Of a stretch of DNA of 64,000 bases, positions 1-9,294 are shown in pieces. The notes beneath the pieces were generated by a model. It had not been told where the DNA came from. It searched no databases and saw only the letters and a program-made list of their open reading frames with translations. The DNA is from Dyella psychrodurans (GTDB lineage: Bacteria; Pseudomonadota; Gammaproteobacteria; Xanthomonadales; Rhodanobacteraceae), in contig NZ_QRBF01000005.1 of NCBI RefSeq assembly GCF_003363265.1, positions 314,571 to 378,570 of the forward strand. The letters run 5' to 3'. Every line of letters begins with the position of its first letter. Position 1 is the stretch's first letter. Position numbers and translations under genes: made by a program.

Positions 1-96
1 CTTCTTGATGGTGTTGGTCGACTCATCGATGGCGATGATGCCCTTGCCGGGTGCGACCATCGCCAGGGCGATGCTCTCGAGATCTTCAATGCTCAT
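1..96 (-). CDS. fbaB: class I fructose-bisphosphate aldolase, N-terminal 32 residues (cut by window edge)
   Basis: Class I aldolase reversibly cleaves fructose 1,6-bisphosphate to dihydroxyacetone phosphate and glyceraldehyde 3-phosphate through a Schiff-base lysine. Only the first 32 codons are present, starting at the ATG at 96. They read MSIEDLESIA followed by MVAPGKGIIAIDEST, the conserved N-terminal signature of the class I family; the catalytic lysine lies outside the window. A TATAAT -10 hexamer sits about 85 bases upstream. Pyruvate kinase lies just upstream on the same strand, as in the glycolytic loci of xanthomonads. Family identity is firm; the rest of the gene cannot be judged. 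Confidence 0.85.
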   Translation of the reverse strand, partial: MSIEDLESIALAMVAPGKGIIAIDESTNTIKK

Positions 97-179
97 GGGA
101 CGACTCCGTAAAGCTCGGGCGGCATAAGGCCGCAAGACGGGAACCCACCCGTGCGGGCGGCTAGGTTGGAAAAGGCGCG

Positions 180-185
180 ATTATA
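180..185 (-). promoter_or_regulatory. -10 hexamer of the aldolase promoter
   Basis: The minus strand reads a perfect TATAAT here, about 85 bases upstream of the aldolase ATG in the 149-base gap behind the TonB_C-like gene. No convincing -35 is seen at 17 bases; the matching stretch is GC-rich. Inference from consensus only. Confidence 0.45.
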
Positions 186-245
186 GACCCAACCGACCGG
201 AGGCGCCCGGCCGGGGTCCTTGAAAGCCTGCGGACTAAGCGGGGA

Positions 246-689
246 TCAGCTCTGGCCGTAGCCCGGCAGCTTGCACGGAGCCATCAGCTGGGCGCGCTGG
301 GCGGGATCGTCGGAGGAGTTGAACGGCACGATGTAATAAGTGGACACCGGCTGCTCGGTCTTGTTGGTAAGGGATGGGCCGTAGCGGAAATTGGACACCG
401 CGCTCACCGCCGCCTTGCCCAGATCGCTGGGCGGTTCCATCTTGGCGACCTTCACGTCGAACGGCACACCATCCGAGCCGATGCTGTATGTCACGGCAAT
501 GCAGCTGGGCTTGTAGATGTTCACGCCGCTATTGGGCACATCCACCGAGACGTCGCGATTGAGCAGGATCCAGTCGTTGCCGAGCTGCTCCGGCGCGACG
601 CGACGCGCCTGCTGGGCCATCGCGGGCAAGCTTGCGGCCAATGCAACGGCCAACAGCAAGGGTTGGCCGAGACGAATCATCGTGCGCAT
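246..689 (-). CDS. small secreted protein with TonB_C-like domain
   Basis: Predicted exported protein of 147 residues. The start at 689 is chosen because GGAGG lies 6 bases before it; a longer reading to 737 lacks that support. The N-terminus (MRTMIRLGQPLLLAVALAA, then SLPAMAQ) is a typical signal peptide. The rest resembles the C-terminal domain of TonB/energy-transducer proteins: a SIGSDGVPFDVKVAKMEP stretch, then a helix and FRYGP. There is no transmembrane anchor or proline-rich linker, so it is not a functional TonB; stand-alone TonB_C proteins are common in Xanthomonadales and their role is unknown. It sits between pyk and the aldolase on the same strand. An inverted repeat CCCCGC/GCGGGG lies in the gap upstream. 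Confidence 0.7.
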   Translation of the reverse strand: MRTMIRLGQPLLLAVALAASLPAMAQQARRVAPEQLGNDWILLNRDVSVDVPNSGVNIYKPSCIAVTYSIGSDGVPFDVKVAKMEPPSDLGKAAVSAVSNFRYGPSLTNKTEQPVSTYYIVPFNSSDDPAQRAQLMAPCKLPGYGQS

Positions 690-775
690 GGCATACCTCC
701 GATGTATTTCAGTGGGGATGGACGTAAGTCTAGCCAACCCCGCACGCGTCCGCGCAGCGGGGCGGCGATTCCCAT

Positions 776-2248
776 TTAGAGATCGCGCAGACTTTCGACC
801 ACGCCGTCCGCACCCACCGAGAGCAGCTTGAGCGTATTGGTGCCGCCACCGCGACCGATATGGTCACCGTGGGTAAGCACCACGCGATCGCCTTCGGCGA
901 GCTTGCCCATGGTGAACAGCTGACGCACGGCTTCGCGGGCCGACACCGCCGGATTCAGGGTGTCGTGCGTGAACTTCACCGGCTGCACGTCGCGCAGCAC
1001 CAGCATGCGGCGGCGCGCGTCGTCGAAGGGCGACAGCGCATAGATCGGCACGGCACTGCGATAACGCGAAAGCCACTGTGCCGTCGCACCTGACTCGGTC
1101 AGCGCGACGATCGCGCGCACGCCGATTTCGCTGGCCAACAACATCGAGGCCAGCGCGATGGCCTGGTCGGTGCGATCGAGACGATGCCCGGCCGTGGCCA
1201 GGTCTTCCTTCGGCTCGAACTGGCGTTCGGCGCCGAGGCAGATGCGACGCAGTGCCGCGACGGCCTTGTCCGGATGCGCGCCCGCGGCCGATTCTTCGGA
1301 AAGCATCACGGCGTCGGTGCCGTCGATCACGGCATTGGCCACGTCCAGCACTTCCGCGCGCGTGGGAATGGGCGAGCGCACCATCGATTGCAGCATCTGC
1401 GTGGCGGTGATCACCGCGCGATTGCGCTGCACTGTCTCGCGGATGATCTTCTTCTGCAGACCCGGAAGCTCCGCGTCGCCGATTTCCACGCCCAGGTCGC
1501 CGCGCGCCACCATCACCACGTCGGAGGCGTCGATGATTTCGCCGAGCACCGGAATGGCATCCGCGCGTTCGATCTTCGCCACCAGCGAAGCCTTGCCGCC
1601 GGCCTCGTGCAACAGCTGGCGCGCCAGTTCCATGTCGGCGCCGGAGCGCACGAAGGAAACCGCCAGAAAATCCGCACCGATCTCGGCAGCCAGCTTGATG
1701 TCGGCCTTGTCTTTATCCGACAGCGCGGACACGGACAAACCGCCACCTTGACGATTCAGACCCTTGCGATCGGAAAGACGACCGCCGATCAGCACCTTGC
1801 AACGTATCTCGGTGCCGACGACCTCGAGCACCGTCAGCGCCACCAGGCCATCGTCGAGCAGCAACACGTCGCCCGCCTTTACGTCGTTCGGCAGGCCGAG
1901 GTAACTCACGCCCACGCGCGTCGCGTCGCCGGCGGGTGCATCGGCACGGCAATCGAGCACGAAGGGATCGCCATCGCGCAACTCCACGGGGCCGTTGGCG
2001 AAACGCTCCACGCGAATTTTCGGTCCCTGCAGGTCGGCGAGGATGCCCACCTCGCATCCCACCTTTTCCGCCGCCTTGCGCACCGCCACCGCTCGGGCGC
2101 GGTGGTCGTCCGACTGACCATGGGAAAGGTTGAGGCGTACGACATTCACGCCTTCGCTGATGATTCGTTCGAGCATGCCCGGCGCGTCGGTGGCAGGGCC
2201 CAGGGTGGCAACAATCTTGGTACGGCGGGAATGAGTATCGGTAGTCAT
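776..2248 (-). CDS. pyk: pyruvate kinase
   Basis: Converts phosphoenolpyruvate and ADP to pyruvate and ATP, the last step of glycolysis. The protein has about 490 residues, usual for bacterial pyruvate kinase. The N-terminus RRTKIVATLGPATD carries the family start motif; VVRLNLSHG, LADLQGPKIR, the active-site segment with MVARGDLGVEI, and ATQMLQSM (domain A) follow in order, then a C-terminal allosteric domain ending near residue 490. The ATG at 2248 (MTTDTHSRR) is preferred by homology; a GTG at 2263 would add five residues, and neither has a well-spaced ribosome site. It lies upstream of the TonB_C gene and aldolase on the same strand and diverges from the S9 peptidase. Confidence 0.95.
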   Translation of the reverse strand: MTTDTHSRRTKIVATLGPATDAPGMLERIISEGVNVVRLNLSHGQSDDHRARAVAVRKAAEKVGCEVGILADLQGPKIRVERFANGPVELRDGDPFVLDCRADAPAGDATRVGVSYLGLPNDVKAGDVLLLDDGLVALTVLEVVGTEIRCKVLIGGRLSDRKGLNRQGGGLSVSALSDKDKADIKLAAEIGADFLAVSFVRSGADMELARQLLHEAGGKASLVAKIERADAIPVLGEIIDASDVVMVARGDLGVEIGDAELPGLQKKIIRETVQRNRAVITATQMLQSMVRSPIPTRAEVLDVANAVIDGTDAVMLSEESAAGAHPDKAVAALRRICLGAERQFEPKEDLATAGHRLDRTDQAIALASMLLASEIGVRAIVALTESGATAQWLSRYRSAVPIYALSPFDDARRRMLVLRDVQPVKFTHDTLNPAVSAREAVRQLFTMGKLAEGDRVVLTHGDHIGRGGGTNTLKLLSVGADGVVESLRDL

Positions 2249-2366
2249 CGCTTGAATTTTCACAGTCCTCGGCGGAGCCTATCAGAACTGCGAGCGTCGT
2301 CGACAACTTTTGTTCAACCGACGCGTGCGTATCGTCGCACTGCCGCAAATCGTCATGTTGATTTGG

Positions 2367-4385
2367 ATGGATAAACGTAAATGGGGATTTTTGCAGGCGC
2401 TGATGATGTGCCTGCTATATGGACAAGCCGTGCCAGCTTTCGACACGCCACCCGCCTTGCCGGCTCACGTCTCCCTACCGATCAGCAACTTCATGCGACA
2501 GCCGGATTTCTCCGAGGTCACCCTCTCGCCGGACGGCAGCTACATCGGCGCACTGATACCGGAACCGGGCAATCCGTATGGCAATCTGATTGCGATCCTC
2601 GACGCAAAGACGGCCAAAGTGGTGCATCTGCTGCACTCGGGCCGCTTCTCGCTGATCCAGGACTATTTCTGGGTCAGCAACCGCCGCGTAGTGATGACCA
2701 TCGCCACGCAGCAAGGCATCCTGGACACGCCGATCCTGACCGGCGAACTGTACGCCATCAACATCGACGGCAATGCGCAGATCGATCTGTTCGGCTATCG
2801 CGCCGGCCATATGCAGACAGGCACCATGATCAACACCGTCGTGAGGCGTTACGCCTTTGCCGCACCCATCCTGTGGCGACCGGTCAGCGAGAACCACATC
2901 CTCATCGCGGTCAATGATTTCACCGCCGATCCGGCCGGCAGCTTTACCTCTGCCGAAATTCTCGACGTGCGCGATGGCCGCACCGTGGCCGTGGGCGGCT
3001 CGCCGGTGCGCAACGCGGCGCTGCTTGCGGATCACGCGGGGCAGGTGCGCGCGGCTTATGCGAACCACAACTTTACGGGACTGCTGCTTTGGACGCGTCC
3101 ATCGACCCAGGCGCCATGGACAATGGTGAACGACTCGGCGAAGTCGGGCATCCAGATCGTCCCGATGGGCTTCAATCGCGACAACAGCAAGCTGTATGTG
3201 CGCGTGACGCAAGGAGATCGACCCGACGCCATCGAGTTGATGGACATGACGACCAACACGTTCAGCCTCATCTATCAGGGGAAATTCGCAGACCCCGGAC
3301 AGCTGCTGGAAACAGCCGACGGCCTGGATTACTACGCCGTCGTGACGGAAGACGGCAAACGCTCCCTGTTCTACTTCGATGAAAACAGCGAGGAGGCGCA
3401 GTTGAGCAAGGCGCTTGCCGCCAACTTCCCCGGACAACTGGCGTACTTCTCCAGCTTTACCCGCGATGGCAGGCACGCCATCGTGAAAGTGAGCAGCGAC
3501 CGCGACCCGGGCGACTACTATGCCTTCGATCTGGACACGCACAACGCCCGTTATCTACTGAGCGCCATGCCATGGATCGATCCCCGGCAGATGCGTCCTG
3601 TGCAGCCCATGGCATTGAAAGCGCGCGATGGACTGGTCCTCCATGGCTTCCTGACATTGCCTGTCGGCGACAAACCCTATCCGTTGATCGTTCTGCCGCA
3701 TGGCGGTCCGCACGGCATCGCCGACGTGTGGGTGTTCGACCGTGAGGTGCAGCTCTTCGCCAATCGCGGTTACGCCGTACTGCAGGTCAACTACCGAGGT
3801 TCGGGGGGTTATGGAAGCTATTTCCAGATCCTCGGCTATCGGCAATGGGGTCTCAGCATGCAGGACGACGTGACCGACGCCACGCGCTGGGCGATCGACC
3901 AGGGTTATGCCGATGCCAGGCGCATCTGCATCTACGGCGCGAGCTACGGTGGCTATGCCGCGCTGGAGGGCGCGGTACGCGAACCGGATCTATACAAATG
4001 CGCGGTGGGCTATTCAGGTGTCTACGACCTGCGGGTCCAGCTCGACAGGAGCGATACGCAGGCAACCGATCTCGGCAACGCCTATCTGCGGCTCGTGCTG
4101 GGCGACGATCGCGACGATCTATGGCGCCGCTCGCCGCTCAGCGGAGTAAGCCGCATCAAGGCCAACATCCTGCTGATACACGGCGGCGACGATCTGCGCG
4201 CGCCGTTCAAGAATTTCAAGGAATTCACCAAGGCGCTCGATCAGAACGGCACGCACTACGAGACGCTGGTCGAACCGCGCGAGGGCCATGATTTCTTTCT
4301 GCCCGAGCATCGGCAGGAGGCTTACCAGAAGATCATCGACTTCCTGGACCGCAACATCGGGCCCAGCGCGGCCACCAGCCCGTAA
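2367..4385 (+). CDS. S9 family prolyl-oligopeptidase-like serine peptidase, exported
   Basis: Predicted periplasmic peptidase of the prolyl oligopeptidase/acylaminoacyl peptidase family (S9), which cleaves short peptides. The N-terminus MDKRKWGFLQALMMCLLYG reads as a signal peptide. Residues about 35-390 are the beta-propeller region (motifs such as VTLSPDGSYIGAL). The alpha/beta-hydrolase domain follows: an oxyanion-loop region LPHGGPHG, the nucleophile Ser526 in YGASYGGYA, Asp609 in HGGDDLRAP and His641 in REGHDFF. All three catalytic residues are present. Start is uncertain: ATG at 2355 and TTG at 2310 are in frame and no clear ribosome site decides. It diverges from pyk and converges with the P1-type nuclease. 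Exact substrate is unknown. Confidence 0.87.
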   Translation: MDKRKWGFLQALMMCLLYGQAVPAFDTPPALPAHVSLPISNFMRQPDFSEVTLSPDGSYIGALIPEPGNPYGNLIAILDAKTAKVVHLLHSGRFSLIQDYFWVSNRRVVMTIATQQGILDTPILTGELYAINIDGNAQIDLFGYRAGHMQTGTMINTVVRRYAFAAPILWRPVSENHILIAVNDFTADPAGSFTSAEILDVRDGRTVAVGGSPVRNAALLADHAGQVRAAYANHNFTGLLLWTRPSTQAPWTMVNDSAKSGIQIVPMGFNRDNSKLYVRVTQGDRPDAIELMDMTTNTFSLIYQGKFADPGQLLETADGLDYYAVVTEDGKRSLFYFDENSEEAQLSKALAANFPGQLAYFSSFTRDGRHAIVKVSSDRDPGDYYAFDLDTHNARYLLSAMPWIDPRQMRPVQPMALKARDGLVLHGFLTLPVGDKPYPLIVLPHGGPHGIADVWVFDREVQLFANRGYAVLQVNYRGSGGYGSYFQILGYRQWGLSMQDDVTDATRWAIDQGYADARRICIYGASYGGYAALEGAVREPDLYKCAVGYSGVYDLRVQLDRSDTQATDLGNAYLRLVLGDDRDDLWRRSPLSGVSRIKANILLIHGGDDLRAPFKNFKEFTKALDQNGTHYETLVEPREGHDFFLPEHRQEAYQKIIDFLDRNIGPSAATSP

Positions 4386-4424
4386 TCGATTCGCCTGCTG
4401 CGCAAACGGTCGATCACCGCACGA

Positions 4425-5246
4425 TCAACCGTTCTCCAACGCAAGATTCAGCACCTCGGCCAGCCGCCTGCCCGCCTCACGCAGACGGCTGTCTGCCACC
4501 GGCAACTCCGCATCGATGTACGCCTGATCGATCTTGTGACCGGCAGGGTAAATATCGCGCGTGATCTGGCAGGACTCCTCGGCCCATTGCGCAACCGGAT
4601 TGCCGAGTGGCGCGATCGGTGGCGGCAGCGGTGCAACGCCCTCGGTATCGAGCCGGTTCGCATAGGCCTTCCAGTCGAGACCGCGCGTGCCGAGCAGCCC
4701 CGAATCCCACACGCGGTGCAGGTTCATGCCCTGCCCTTGGAACTGCACTTGATAGGCGTTGCCGCCTGCATCGTCGCGATAACCGGCGTGCAACGGCTGA
4801 TGGATGTCGCCGATGAAGTGCACGACGAATTTCAGCGCCTGCAACCGCGCCGCATCCGGTTGCGTGCGGTCGCTGAGGATCTGGATGTAGTGCGGGATGG
4901 CTTCGACGACGCACTTGCCATCCTTGCAATCGCGCGGCGGCACGTACACGCAGCTGGGATCGCGGAAGTCGATGTAATGCAACGGCCGTGTTTCCTTCCA
5001 CAATGCCTGCTGGTTCGGATCGTTGCGGATCTCGTCCGGCCAGCTGGCGATATCTGCCAGTGACTGTGTGCGATCGAGCGCAAGCAGATGCATCACCTCC
5101 GCCTTGACCGCAGGACTCAGATGCCGCTGCGCGAGTTCGGCCACCACGCTGTGTCCGAGCGGCCCCCAAGCCTCGGCGGCCGGCGCGATGGCGAGTGTGG
5201 CGAACAAGGCAGCAGCCATGCGGCACAGGCGAGACATACGTGGCAT
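4425..5246 (-). CDS. S1/P1-type zinc nuclease, exported
   Basis: Secreted single-strand nuclease/3'-nucleotidase of the S1/P1 family that uses three zinc ions. The signal peptide (MSRLCRMAAALFATLAIAPA) ends before WGPLGH, which fits the family rule that the mature N-terminal Trp and a nearby His are zinc ligands. Further ligands are seen in IASWPDEIR, HYIDF, VHFIGDIHQPLHAGY and GGNAYQV. Length of 273 residues is usual. The open frame runs on to 5630 but that part is antisense to osmC and has no family similarity. Start could be the ATG at 5246 or at 5237. Neighbours (S9 peptidase, OsmC) give no functional link. Confidence 0.85.
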   Translation of the reverse strand: MPRMSRLCRMAAALFATLAIAPAAEAWGPLGHSVVAELAQRHLSPAVKAEVMHLLALDRTQSLADIASWPDEIRNDPNQQALWKETRPLHYIDFRDPSCVYVPPRDCKDGKCVVEAIPHYIQILSDRTQPDAARLQALKFVVHFIGDIHQPLHAGYRDDAGGNAYQVQFQGQGMNLHRVWDSGLLGTRGLDWKAYANRLDTEGVAPLPPPIAPLGNPVAQWAEESCQITRDIYPAGHKIDQAYIDAELPVADSRLREAGRRLAEVLNLALENG

Positions 5247-5289
5247 CCGAAATGGGGAGTTCCGCATCTTGCCATAGGCGTTATGACAT

Positions 5290-5754
5290 TCAGGCGTGAC
5301 TGGTATGCACGACGGCACCCGTCGCATCGCGCACGCTGACATCCACCGCAATCCCCTGTCGCACACTCTCGGTGACGATGCAGAAGTCCTCGAACTGAGC
5401 CAGCGCGCGATCGACATGTTCGAACGCCACGGCGGCATCCGCCAGCTGCAGATCCACCGCGATATGCACGATGCGCCAACGGCCTTGCTCGTTGCGCTCG
5501 GTCGTGGCCCGGGCGCGGGCGGAGAGCTTGCCCGGCGCATTCTTGAACTTGCGCAGGGCGAACAGCAGGCTGGCCGAGAGGCAATTGGCCACCCCCACGA
5601 GCAACATGCGCGAGGGATTGGGGCCTGCATCGCCGCCGAGCGGCGAGGTCTCGTCGGTCACCAGGTCCGGCACGGCGGTGCCGTCGAAGCGCACGCGGAA
5701 CTCGTAGTCGTGGGTCTGCTCCAGGCTCACTTCGATCAACTGTTCTTCGCTCAT
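5290..5754 (-). CDS. OsmC family peroxidase-like protein
   Basis: OsmC/Ohr-fold protein of 154 residues, a family that reduces organic peroxides with a pair of cysteines and a dithiol donor. Cys58 in VANCLSASL and Cys125 in EDFCIVTES are the expected two cysteines, and the DETSPLGGDAGPNPSRML stretch is typical of the OsmC branch rather than Ohr. It probably acts in the cytosol in thiol-dependent detoxification. The closest-looking group is the general OsmC family, so substrate cannot be given. It is transcribed away from gap and toward the P1-type nuclease gene. The ATG at 5754 is the only early start. Confidence 0.85.
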   Translation of the reverse strand: MSEEQLIEVSLEQTHDYEFRVRFDGTAVPDLVTDETSPLGGDAGPNPSRMLLVGVANCLSASLLFALRKFKNAPGKLSARARATTERNEQGRWRIVHIAVDLQLADAAVAFEHVDRALAQFEDFCIVTESVRQGIAVDVSVRDATGAVVHTSHA

Positions 5755-5930
5755 GGGGACATGTCTCCGGGTGTTTGGCGGGGTTTCGATTCGCCCGATC
5801 CTGCTCCAGCCTGACCGCCCGAACCACCCCCGGATGAGTGACGGCCCCGGTTCCGGCTAAAATGCGCGTTTCGGCGGTCCATCCGGGCCGCCGCTTCGCT
5901 GCCCCATCTTGCTTTGGAGGATGCTGTCCC

Positions 5931-6944
5931 ATGGCCATCAAGGTCGCCATCAACGGTTACGGTCGCATTGGCCGCAACGTCCTGCGTGCGCTTTACGAAT
6001 CCGGTCGTACCAACGAGTTCCAGATCGTTGCGGTCAATGACCTCGGCAACGCCGAAACCAACGCGCACCTCACTCAGTACGACACCGCCCACGGCAAATT
6101 CCCGGGCGAAGTGTCGGTGGACGGCGGCGATCTGATCGTCAACGGCGACCGCATCAAGGTCTGCGCCGAGCGCGATCCCTCGAAGCTGCCGTGGGGCGAG
6201 CTGGGCATCGACGTGGTGCTCGAATGCACCGGCCTGTTCACCTCCAAGGCCAAGGCCGGCGCGCATATCGCCGCAGGCGCCAAGAAGGTGATCATCTCCG
6301 CACCGGGCGACAAGGACGTGGACGGCACCTTCGTCTACGGCGTCAACGACGACAAGATCACGGCCGCGCATCAGGTGATCTCCAACGCTTCCTGCACCAC
6401 CAACTGCCTCGCGCCGCTGGCCAAGGTGCTGCACGAGAAGATCGGCATCGTGCACGGCCTGATGACCACCATCCACGCCTACACAAACGACCAGGTGTTG
6501 ACGGACGTCTATCACTCCGACCTGCGCCGCGCCCGCTCGGCCACGCATTCGCAGATCCCGACCAAGACCGGCGCCGCCGCCGCGGTGGGCCTGGTGCTGC
6601 CGGAACTCAACGGCAAGCTGGACGGCTTCGCGATGCGCGTGCCGACCATCAACGTGTCGGTGGTGGATCTCTCCTTCGTGGCCGCACGCAACACCACCAA
6701 GGAAGAAATCGACGCTGCCATTCACGACGCCGCCCACGGCGCGCTGAAGGGCATCCTGGCGGTGAACACCAAGCCGCTGGTGTCGATCGACTTCAACCAC
6801 AACGCGTCCTCGTCCATCTACGACGCCACGCAGACGCGCGTCATGGGCGGCACGCTGGTGAAGGTCCTGAGCTGGTACGACAACGAGTGGGGCTTCTCCA
6901 ACCGCATGCTCGACATGACCAAGGCGCTGATGGCGGCGAAATAA
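5931..6944 (+). CDS. gap: type I glyceraldehyde-3-phosphate dehydrogenase
   Basis: Oxidises glyceraldehyde 3-phosphate to 1,3-bisphosphoglycerate with NAD and phosphate. The 337-residue protein starts at the ATG at 5931, with TTGGAGG ten bases upstream; the open frame extends to 5838 but that part is unsupported. [14 protein letters not shown] is the dinucleotide-binding loop, Asp37 (VNDLG) suggests NAD preference, and the catalytic Cys155 lies in [21 protein letters not shown] is the conserved C-terminal helix. The 177 bases upstream contain a TAAAAT box at 5858 but no good -35. A strong terminator follows at 6971. Other glycolytic genes (pyk, aldolase) lie 4-6 kb away on the other strand. 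Confidence 0.96.
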   Translation: MAIKVAINGYGRIGRNVLRALYESGRTNEFQIVAVNDLGNAETNAHLTQYDTAHGKFPGEVSVDGGDLIVNGDRIKVCAERDPSKLPWGELGIDVVLECTGLFTSKAKAGAHIAAGAKKVIISAPGDKDVDGTFVYGVNDDKITAAHQVISNASCTTNCLAPLAKVLHEKIGIVHGLMTTIHAYTNDQVLTDVYHSDLRRARSATHSQIPTKTGAAAAVGLVLPELNGKLDGFAMRVPTINVSVVDLSFVAARNTTKEEIDAAIHDAAHGALKGILAVNTKPLVSIDFNHNASSSIYDATQTRVMGGTLVKVLSWYDNEWGFSNRMLDMTKALMAAK

Positions 6945-6970
6945 GCTTCTTCGCCAAAGCACCCCGAAAA

Positions 6971-6994
6971 AGCCGGGCCATGCCCGGCTTTTTT
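6971..6994 (+). terminator. Rho-independent terminator of gap
   Basis: AGCCGGGC pairs with GCCCGGCT around a three-base loop and is followed by a run of T; preceded by A residues. It begins 26 bases after the gap stop codon. Confidence 0.9.
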
Positions 6995-7050
6995 GTGCCA
7001 GCGGCCCCTTGCCGCAGGCCCGGCAACGGCGATGGGATTATCATGGCGGC

Positions 7051-7488
7051 ATGCAGGACCCCACGCTAGATAAACCCGGGTTAGACAAACCCCGGTTTGA
7101 CGAAACCCAGATCGCCGTTCTGGTCGATCGCTTCTACGAGAAAGTACGTGTCGATCCGCTGCTCGGACCGGTGTTCAATGCCGCCGTGCACGACTGGGAC
7201 GACCACAAGCGCACGCTCGTTTCCTTCTGGTCGTCGGTGGCGCTGCGCGCCGGCAGTTATCGCGGCAACCCGATGGCGGTGCATCGCCCGCAACCCATCC
7301 GCGCCGAGCATTTCGTCCGCTGGCTGGCCCTGTGGCGCGAGACGGCCGGTGAAGTGCTGGACGAAGCCGGCACAGCGCAGATGATCGAATATGCGGACCG
7401 CATCGGTCGCAGCCTGCGTCTTGGGCTTGGTTTGCCGGAACGTCTGGAAGCGCGTCCGCTAGGCATCCGGGTTATTGGCGAAGCTTGA
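7051..7488 (+). CDS. group III truncated hemoglobin
   Basis: Small heme protein of 145 residues of the truncated hemoglobin group III (Ctb-like) class, which bind oxygen or nitric oxide and are linked to nitrosative or microaerobic stress. The sequence shows the group III pattern: FYEKVRVDPLLGPVFN, then DWDDHKRTLVSFWSSV, the MAVHRP segment carrying the proximal-region histidine, and FVRWLALWRET. It starts at the ATG at 7051, four codons into an otherwise open upstream frame to 7009; no strong ribosome site is seen. It sits alone between two terminators, in a gap-tpx interval; tpx, a peroxidase gene, converges on it. The redox pairing may be chance. Confidence 0.85.
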   Translation: MQDPTLDKPGLDKPRFDETQIAVLVDRFYEKVRVDPLLGPVFNAAVHDWDDHKRTLVSFWSSVALRAGSYRGNPMAVHRPQPIRAEHFVRWLALWRETAGEVLDEAGTAQMIEYADRIGRSLRLGLGLPERLEARPLGIRVIGEA

Positions 7489-7545
7489 TACGCCGATTCA
7501 CTCTCGCGCTCTGGAGCATTCTCATGGAGCAGGCACTGACATAAA

Positions 7546-7570
7546 AAAAGCCGGGCGATACCCGGCTTTT
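7546..7570. terminator. bidirectional Rho-independent terminator between truncated hemoglobin and tpx
   Basis: AAAAGCCGGG and CCCGGCTTTT form a perfect 10-bp stem with a five-base loop. The A and T runs on both flanks make it work in both directions for the converging genes. Confidence 0.9.
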
Positions 7571-7596
7571 TATTTCGCGACATGGCCCGCGCGACA

Positions 7597-8097
7597 TCAC
7601 TTCAGCGCGGCGAGCGCCGCATCGTAATTCGGTTCGTTCGCGATCTCGCCCACCAGCTCGGTGTGCAGAACCTTGTCATGCTCGTCGAGCACGACAACGG
7701 CACGAGCAGCCAAACCCGTCAGCGGACCCGACGCGATCGCCACACCGTAGTTTTTCAGAAAATCGTGCCCGCGCATGGTCGACAGCGTAGCGACATTGTT
7801 CAAACCCTCGGCACCGCAAAAGCGCGCCTGGGCGAACGGCAGATCGGCCGAAATGCACAGCACGACCGCGTTGTCGAGCTGGCTGGCCTTCTCGTTGAAA
7901 CGGCGCACGGAGGTGGCACACGTCGGCGTATCGACGCTGGGAAAAATATTCAGCACCTTGCGCTTGCCACCGAAGTTGGCGAGCGTGGCGTCGGACAGAT
8001 CCTTGGCGACGAGGCTGAAGGCGGGTGCCTTCCCGCCCACGGCGGGAAGCTGACCATCGACCTTGACCGGATTGCCCTTGAGCGTGACCTGGGACAT
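7597..8097 (-). CDS. tpx: thiol peroxidase (2-Cys peroxiredoxin, Tpx)
   Basis: Periplasm- or cytosol-facing peroxiredoxin of the Tpx class that reduces hydrogen peroxide and alkyl peroxides using thioredoxin. Of the 166 residues, Cys60 in [15 protein letters not shown] is the peroxidatic cysteine and Cys94 in ARFCGAEG the resolving one, both at canonical Tpx spacing. The ATG at 8097 has AGGAG six bases upstream. No signal peptide is seen. The gene has its own upstream gap of 143 bases before fahA and a shared terminator downstream. Confidence is high because the whole sequence fits the family end to end. Confidence 0.95.
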   Translation of the reverse strand: MSQVTLKGNPVKVDGQLPAVGGKAPAFSLVAKDLSDATLANFGGKRKVLNIFPSVDTPTCATSVRRFNEKASQLDNAVVLCISADLPFAQARFCGAEGLNNVATLSTMRGHDFLKNYGVAIASGPLTGLAARAVVVLDEHDKVLHTELVGEIANEPNYDAALAALK

Positions 8098-8240
8098 GGG
8101 GAACTCCTGACATCAGTAAGAAAACGATCGGTCCAAGATAGCGCCGATAAACTAACGCGTCGAGCCGTTCGCCATTCCCTCTGCCCTTCGGGACACGCGG
8201 GAAGAGGGATTGACACCTGCGGAATGTGAGGCGCCGACGA

Positions 8241-9224
8241 TTACTTCAACGGCGCAATCGCTTGCTCGATGGCGCCGAAGATCGACGCGCCGTTTTTGTC
8301 CGTGATCTCAATGCGCAGCGTATCGCCGAACTTCAGGAACGGCGTGCTCGGCTTGCCGTCGCGCAAGGTTTCCACCGTACGCTGCTCGGCGAGGCACGAT
8401 GCGCCTTTGCTCGTGTCTTCATTGGCGATGGTGCCTGAGCCGACTATCGCGCCCGCCGAAAGTGGCCGCGTTTTCGCTGCGTGCGCAACCAATTGCGCGA
8501 AGTTGAATTGCATATCCACGCCGCATTCGGCTTCGCCGAACCACTTGCCGTTCAACCACGTGCGCATGGGCAGATGCAGCTTCTCGTCCTGCCATGCATC
8601 GCCGAGTTCATCCGGCGTCACAAACACTGGCGACAGGGCCGAGCGCGGCTTGGACTGCAGGAAGCCGAAACCCTTGGCGAGCTCCGGCGGAATCAGATTG
8701 CGCAAGCTGACATCGTTGACCAGACCCACCAGTTGGATATGGCCGGCAGCCTGCTCGGGCGTCACCGCCATCGGAACATCGTCGGTCACCACCACGACTT
8801 CCGCTTCGAGATCGATGCCGTAGTCTTCGCTGGGCACCACGACCGGATCGCGCGGTCCGAGAAAGCCCGCACTGGTGGCCTGGTACATCAGCGGATCGAC
8901 ATAGAACGATTCGGGTACTTCCGCACCGCGTGCACGGCGCACGCGCTCGACGTGCGGCAGATACGCGCTGCCATCGACGAATTCGTAGGCACGCGGCAGC
9001 GGCGCGGCCAGCTTCGTGACATCCAGCGCGAACGCACCTGAGGCCTTGCCGGCGTTGAGTTCATCCGACAACGCATTCAAGCGTGGCGCGGTATTCGACC
9101 AATCTTCGAGCGCGGCCTGCATCGTTGCGGCAATGCCGGTGGCTTTCACCGCCTGCGTGAGATTGCGGCTGACGACGATCAGCGTGCCGTCGCGCCCGCC
9201 TTCCTTGAGACTGCCCAGTTTCAT
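8241..9224 (-). CDS. fahA: fumarylacetoacetate hydrolase family protein (tyrosine catabolism)
   Basis: Likely cleaves fumarylacetoacetate to fumarate and acetoacetate, the last step of homogentisate breakdown. The 327-residue protein belongs to the FAH superfamily; YQATSAGFLGPRDPVVVP and the metal-binding DLEAEVVVVTDD segment are seen, followed by GLVNDVSLRNLIPPELAKG, PVFVTPDEL and SGTIANEDTSKGASC. The adjacent upstream gene on the same strand, 70 bases away, is homogentisate dioxygenase, which fixes the role. A maleylacetoacetate isomerase gene is not in the window, so either it lies elsewhere or the organism uses a shortened route. The short distance suggests co-transcription with hmgA. Confidence 0.9.
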   Translation of the reverse strand: MKLGSLKEGGRDGTLIVVSRNLTQAVKATGIAATMQAALEDWSNTAPRLNALSDELNAGKASGAFALDVTKLAAPLPRAYEFVDGSAYLPHVERVRRARGAEVPESFYVDPLMYQATSAGFLGPRDPVVVPSEDYGIDLEAEVVVVTDDVPMAVTPEQAAGHIQLVGLVNDVSLRNLIPPELAKGFGFLQSKPRSALSPVFVTPDELGDAWQDEKLHLPMRTWLNGKWFGEAECGVDMQFNFAQLVAHAAKTRPLSAGAIVGSGTIANEDTSKGASCLAEQRTVETLRDGKPSTPFLKFGDTLRIEITDKNGASIFGAIEQAIAPLK

Positions 9225-9294
9225 GCATTCACTCCGTCGGCTGCCCTCATGAACAGCCTTCTACATAATCGATTTGCGGCGGGTCGCGTGCGCT

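Noticed and set aside
1184-2374. 396-residue open frame on the plus strand across pyk
   Set aside because: It is antisense to a fully supported pyruvate kinase gene; its protein is His/Arg-rich and low in hydrophobic pattern, typical of GC-rich shadow frames.
5247-5630. N-terminal extension of the P1-nuclease frame
   Set aside because: It is antisense to osmC and would hide the signal peptide, whose cleavage gives the zinc-binding Trp at the mature end.
5858-5863. TAAAAT hexamer as the gap promoter
   Set aside because: No -35 at a suitable distance, so it is only noted with the gap gene.
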